This document shows, one piece after another, positions 61,133 to 64,000 of a stretch of DNA of 64,000 bases (its first letter is position 1; every line of letters starts with the position of its first letter). The position numbers and the translations under genes are program-made. The stretch is from Candidatus Aminicenantota bacterium (GTDB taxonomy: Bacteria > Acidobacteriota > Aminicenantia > Aminicenantales > Saccharicenantaceae). The notes beneath the pieces were generated by a model that saw nothing but the letters and a program-made list of their open reading frames with translations, was not told the origin of the DNA and did not search any database. The DNA lies in the NCBI GenBank assembly GCA_026393975.1, contig JAPKZD010000001.1, forward strand, positions 1-64,000, in the 5' to 3' direction.

Positions 61133-63949
61133 CTAATTCAGGGCGTTCCAGTTGAGGATCGCGTTCCAAAGAAGCCGGAAATCCGAGCGGTTGAGGTCCC
61201 GGTAGATCGGATTGAAGTTGTAAGCGATGACGCGGCCCTTGCCGGCCGGCAGGTCGAGGATCGCCGGCCGTCCCTCGAGCTCGTCCTCGCCCTTGATGGC
61301 GCCGCTGACGAGCATCTTGACCTCGTCTTTCTTTGCCTGGTCTTTAGGATCTTTCGGCTTCGAGCCTTCCGCTCCCTCCTCGTCACGATCCTCCGTCCTG
61401 AGCTTCGTGCCCCACTGCAGGACGACGCCGCGCCGGCCCGACATGGCGATATCGTAGACGGGAAGCCCCGTGCGGAAGACCGAAGTCACTTCCGGCGAGC
61501 CGTAAGCCAGCGGGTGGTCGGGCCTGACGAACTTGACCTTGAGCTCCGAGCCCGGCGTGAAGAAAGCGCCCGATTTCCGGTAGACATCCCGGACAAGACC
61601 GCCGTCGATGGCGAGCGTCGAGCCGTTGCCGAGCGTGATGAGCATCCCTCCGGCGTCGAGATACCTTTCGAGGTTGGCCATGCCCGACCAGCCGATACCT
61701 CCCGTAATGTCTTCGGATGCGTCGGGGACGCCGAGGCTGGGGAAATCCTTGGTCTTGGTGTAGGCCATCGGCCCGAACTTCTTGTCGATGCCCTGGATCT
61801 GGTCCTGGAGGTCGAGATAGTTGTGGCCGAAGAGGATGATGTCGAACCGTTCCAATAAGCGCCCGGCGCGGACATCGTCGTCGCGGATATACGTATAAGG
61901 GATTTTTTCCCGATCGAGCACGTAGCGGATCCAGCCGACCGCCTCGGTGTCGGCCCAGGTGTGCCAGACGGCCAGACGCGGCATCTTGGACTCGTGCCGC
62001 GGCACGTCTGGTGCGGAAGGCACGCTCTCGAAATCCACGGCCAGCTCGGCGGCGGCCCGCTTCAGCGCGTCCGTCAGCCCTTTTTGATCGGATAGGATCC
62101 AGGAGCCGGCAGGATAATCCGCTTCGCCCGACTTGAACGCCTTCTCGGCGATCTCGACGCGGAAGGCGGCCAGGCGGTTGCGGAGCGCCAGCAGCGCCTC
62201 CTGGCCCGTGTCTTTGAGCAGGAAAACGGGCCCCGTCCCTCTCACGTCGCCCCGGGTTTCGAAGCCGGCCTGGACCGGCACGAGCGGCACGTCCATGACC
62301 TTGGCATCGTCGATGCGCTTGGCTTCGATGCCGTAGTGGACGGGCAGGGACCAGGAAACGTCGTCGTACGGCTCGTAGGCGGCGTCGGGCGGAAACATCT
62401 GCGGAAGAAGCAGGTCCACTGCGTAGTTGCGGTAGGGCTGGTCGAGCCGCACGACGTAGGTCCCGGCCGCGAACTCCCCTTCTCCGACCTTGAAGGACGC
62501 GGGCGCCCGCGAAACCTCGATGCGGTGGGCGAGAAGGAGGTTGACCATCTCGGCCACGCGGCGGCGGTCGCCTTGGTCCTCAGCTATGGCGAACGCATAG
62601 GGCCCGCCCTTGACGCCTTTCTGCCAGGAGTTGTAGCTCTTGCGGTAGAAATCGCGGAGCATCTCCTTGGCGTTCTTGGCCGTGTAATCGAGAGCGGCCA
62701 GGCAGCCGCTCTCCATATAGTTCGTGTTGTCGCGGAGGGACCAGCGGAACTTGCGCGGCGGCGGCATGGGCCGGTACCATTCCCGGCTCGTCACCGGGCG
62801 GCCCACGTAGCGCTCTTCGTTCGGCCGCAGGACCCGCTCGACGGTCTCGGCCGTGCCGTTGCCGAACGTCTCGTAGCCACGCCCGATGCTGTTGTGGTTG
62901 ACGCCGATCGAGTCGAGAAAGACGTGCTCCCAGCCGTCGCTGAAGCCCCACGTCCAGACTCCGGGCATGCCCGCCGACGTCAGGGCCCCGAGCTCGGCCA
63001 GGGACATGGCGAACCATTCATTGAGGAGGATCGGGTCGAGGTTGGTGTTGAACGGCCCGGTGCCGTTCCAGGTCTGGAGAAGCGGGATGGACTCGTGGAG
63101 GTCGTGGACGACCATCGGATGGTATTCGAAGAACATCCGGCTGACCGCCTTGGACAGCTGGAGGGCCTCCTGGTGCGAGTCCCGGTTGTTGTCGTGGAAG
63201 ACGTAGAATCCCCAGTAGGGCGGCGAAACCGGCGGCAGGTTGTCGAAATCCGTTTTGCCCTTGAGGTAGCGGTAGAACCAGTCGACCTGCTTGTCGCGGC
63301 CATCGGGCTCGCAGACGGGGTTGATGAGGACGACGACCTCGCTCCGGATCTTGCGGATCATCGGCTGTTCGGACACGGCCAGGCGGTAGGCCAGCTCCAT
63401 GACCATTTCCGGACTTCCGGTCTCGGTCGAGTGGATTCCGGCGTTGAAATAGTAGATCGGCCGGGCCGAAGCGATAAGGGCCTCGGCGGCGTCGGGCGAC
63501 GTTTTCCTCGGGTCGGCGAGGGCCGCGGTCGCCTCTTTATGTTTCGCGAGATCGCGGATACCCGCCTCGTCGGAGACGATCACGAGAAGGATGTCCCTCC
63601 CCTCTTCGCTCCGGCCGATCGTCTCGACGCGGACGCGCGGCGATGTTTCGGCGAGCTTGCGGAAGTAGCCGTAGATCTTGGCCGTCGACGACAGCTCGCC
63701 TTCGGCCCCGACGATGTGGCCGAGATATTTGGTCGGCGAGAGCACGGTGTCCGACGCCGGCACGTAGGCCACCCAGGGATTACCGAAGCGGGCCTCGGTC
63801 GTGAACTTGGCGATGGCCTCGACCGAACCCGGTTCGGGGGTATCGGGGGCGTAGGGGCTCTTGACTTGAGCTTGAGAAGCCGCGGCGGCGATAACCGCGA
63901 CGCAGAGAACCGGCAGGAACATCCAGGCGAGATGACGGGCTTTTTTCAT
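61133..63949 (-). CDS. Secreted M14-family zinc carboxypeptidase
   Basis: A 938-residue exported peptidase. A signal peptide (MKKARHLAWMFLPVLCVAVI, then AAAASQAQ) precedes the M14 domain. The first zinc pair is H173/E176 in IHSTETGSPE and the third ligand is in VHDLHES (H282 or H285). VVLINPVCEPDGRD is the usual substrate-binding segment. The C-terminal 300 residues hold a class I glutamine amidotransferase-like fold (IILFGHNYLDL, GGMLITLGNGSTLAIDGG) seen in long M14 proteins of this lineage. It should trim C-terminal residues of peptides in the periplasm, consistent with an amino-acid fermenting life style. It lies 62 bases upstream of the kinase gene. Confidence 0.93.
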   Translation of the reverse strand: MKKARHLAWMFLPVLCVAVIAAAASQAQVKSPYAPDTPEPGSVEAIAKFTTEARFGNPWVAYVPASDTVLSPTKYLGHIVGAEGELSSTAKIYGYFRKLAETSPRVRVETIGRSEEGRDILLVIVSDEAGIRDLAKHKEATAALADPRKTSPDAAEALIASARPIYYFNAGIHSTETGSPEMVMELAYRLAVSEQPMIRKIRSEVVVLINPVCEPDGRDKQVDWFYRYLKGKTDFDNLPPVSPPYWGFYVFHDNNRDSHQEALQLSKAVSRMFFEYHPMVVHDLHESIPLLQTWNGTGPFNTNLDPILLNEWFAMSLAELGALTSAGMPGVWTWGFSDGWEHVFLDSIGVNHNSIGRGYETFGNGTAETVERVLRPNEERYVGRPVTSREWYRPMPPPRKFRWSLRDNTNYMESGCLAALDYTAKNAKEMLRDFYRKSYNSWQKGVKGGPYAFAIAEDQGDRRRVAEMVNLLLAHRIEVSRAPASFKVGEGEFAAGTYVVRLDQPYRNYAVDLLLPQMFPPDAAYEPYDDVSWSLPVHYGIEAKRIDDAKVMDVPLVPVQAGFETRGDVRGTGPVFLLKDTGQEALLALRNRLAAFRVEIAEKAFKSGEADYPAGSWILSDQKGLTDALKRAAAELAVDFESVPSAPDVPRHESKMPRLAVWHTWADTEAVGWIRYVLDREKIPYTYIRDDDVRAGRLLERFDIILFGHNYLDLQDQIQGIDKKFGPMAYTKTKDFPSLGVPDASEDITGGIGWSGMANLERYLDAGGMLITLGNGSTLAIDGGLVRDVYRKSGAFFTPGSELKVKFVRPDHPLAYGSPEVTSVFRTGLPVYDIAMSGRRGVVLQWGTKLRTEDRDEEGAEGSKPKDPKDQAKKDEVKMLVSGAIKGEDELEGRPAILDLPAGKGRVIAYNFNPIYRDLNRSDFRLLWNAILNWNALN

Positions 63950-64000
63950 GTGTTCAACTCCTGTCCATAAACGGCAGGATAATTGCGGCCGGGGGCCTAA

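Overview
The window is about 64 kb of mostly high-GC DNA with no rRNA, CRISPR array or recognisable transposase. The gene repertoire (long single-gene peptidases, a zinc-ribbon Ser/Thr kinase with TPRs, clostridial-type glutamate fermentation genes, many toxin-antitoxin pairs and a GH106/GH9 glycosidase set) fits an uncultured Acidobacteriota-like anaerobe such as Candidatus Aminicenantes. That assignment is inference from gene style and codon bias, not from a marker gene.

Left part (1-14.5 kb): a partial AMP-binding/acetyltransferase megaprotein on the minus strand is divergent from a plus-strand operon headed by a GntR regulator. The operon encodes the coenzyme-B12 methylaspartate route of glutamate breakdown: glutamate mutase sigma subunit, the MutL reactivase-like protein, mutase epsilon subunit, methylaspartate ammonia-lyase, an AtuA-family protein, a DUF4387 protein, a P-loop protein and a class I fumarase-type hydratase that is probably mesaconase. 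Citramalate lyase is not in the window.

Middle-left (14.8-28.8 kb): a PIF1 helicase with a C-terminal WYL-like domain, a yefM-yoeB toxin-antitoxin pair bracketed by a duplicated piece of the helicase 3' end, a two-propeller sensory diguanylate cyclase, a hicAB pair, a Fic regulator coupled to a GH106 rhamnosidase, an orphan AbrB-type antitoxin and a Cas4/AddB-like nuclease. An N-formylglutamate amidohydrolase-fold protein lies downstream of a PD-(D/E)XK nuclease-like protein.

Centre (28.9-46.4 kb, minus strand): the most striking region, a complete-looking type 3 BREX gene set in which further defence genes are built in. The order is a 62-aa ORF, brxF, brxC, pglXI, ietA, ietS, brxHII, an EndoIII-like HhH DNA glycosylase, pglZ, brxA and a 36-aa micro-ORF. 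From pglXI onward nearly every junction overlaps by 1-8 bases or is separated by fewer than 10, so the ATPase/subtilisin pair (IetAS) and the Fe-S glycosylase behave as operon members rather than neighbours. The brxHII helicase is broken by a frameshift/deletion between its two helicase lobes. A 29-codon Hsp70 N-terminal remnant lies just upstream of the operon.

Right part (46.4-64 kb): an AAA_14/DUF4143 ATPase, an AbiE type IV toxin-antitoxin pair under a nested palindromic promoter, an ADP-ribosylglycohydrolase, small proteins, a tRNA-like element, and a GH9 glycosidase gene split by a 26-bp-period tandem duplication. These are followed by an M3 peptidase lipoprotein, a Phd-VapC pair next to a decayed toxin-antitoxin remnant, a cupredoxin-like small protein, a Ser/Thr kinase-TPR protein and an M14 carboxypeptidase.
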